A stretch of 5,408 nucleotides of DNA from Lachnoclostridium sp. UBA1241 (GTDB taxonomy: Bacteria > Bacillota > Clostridia > Lachnospirales > Lachnospiraceae), in the NCBI GenBank assembly GCA_002308955.1, contig DBWJ01000003.1, forward strand, positions 1-5,408. The letters run 5' to 3'. The notes under the pieces were generated by a model. That model made no database searches. It was given only the letters and a program-made list of their open reading frames with translations, and had not been told where the DNA came from. Positions 5,365-5,408 of this stretch are shown here, one piece after another; the stretch's first letter is position 1, and each line of letters begins with the position of its first letter. Both the position numbers and the translations under genes were made by a program.

Positions 5365-5408
5365 ATGAAACGTTCAACAAAATGGATCATTGCCGCGGCA
5401 GCGGCAGC
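5365..5408 (+). CDS. N-terminus of a probable exported protein or lipoprotein, partial
   Basis: Fourteen complete codons are visible: MKRSTKWIIAAAAA, continuing past the window edge. Two basic residues near the start, then another lysine, then a hydrophobic Ile/Ala stretch is the n-region and start of the h-region of a Sec signal peptide. In clostridia this often belongs to a lipoprotein such as an ABC-transporter solute-binding protein, but no lipobox or mature domain is in view, so the function cannot be called. It has its own promoter and ribosome site downstream of a terminator, so it belongs to a separate unit. A single membrane anchor is the alternative reading. Confidence 0.65.
   Translation, partial: MKRSTKWIIAAAAA

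Overview
The window looks like a chromosomal segment from a Gram-positive anaerobe of the Clostridia, most likely Lachnospiraceae or a close relative. This is inferred from strong purine-rich Shine-Dalgarno sites, consensus SigA-type promoters, Gram-positive-style terminators, moderate GC content (estimated by eye at slightly above half) and protein flavour such as a BltD-like acetyltransferase and a clostridial NifS-like desulfurase. No species can be named from the sequence alone.

Layout, all on the + strand. (1) Positions 1-117 are the last 38 codons of a biotin-dependent carboxyltransferase (oxaloacetate decarboxylase alpha / pyruvate carboxylase B type), followed by a strong rho-independent terminator at about 131-179. 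(2) Positions 180-335 are non-coding and hold a near-consensus extended -10 promoter (258-286). (3) Positions 336-5207 carry five co-directional genes with no recognisable terminator between them: a GNAT N-acetyltransferase, a beta-lactamase-fold serine hydrolase, an APH/NahK-like small-molecule kinase, an alpha/beta hydrolase and a group I cysteine desulfurase. The last three are tightly packed, with a 2-nt gap and then an 11-nt overlap, so they are probably translationally coupled. (4) A GC-rich terminator at 5237-5269 closes the unit. (5) A fresh promoter (about 5272-5300) leads into the start of a new gene at 5365 with a signal-peptide-like N-terminus, cut by the window edge.

How the genes may work together: an acetyltransferase, two unrelated serine hydrolases, a kinase and a sulfur-mobilising PLP enzyme share one apparent transcription unit. 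Every gene belongs to a known superfamily, but the combination does not match a pathway I recognise. It could be a small-molecule modification or detoxification cassette, or a loose housekeeping/salvage operon. No mobile element, CRISPR array, tRNA or rRNA was seen. The structural oddities are an exact 18-bp direct repeat that duplicates a stop codon and its flanks, a degenerate 36-bp tandem duplication inside the kinase gene, and apparent loop insertions in the kinase and the desulfurase.
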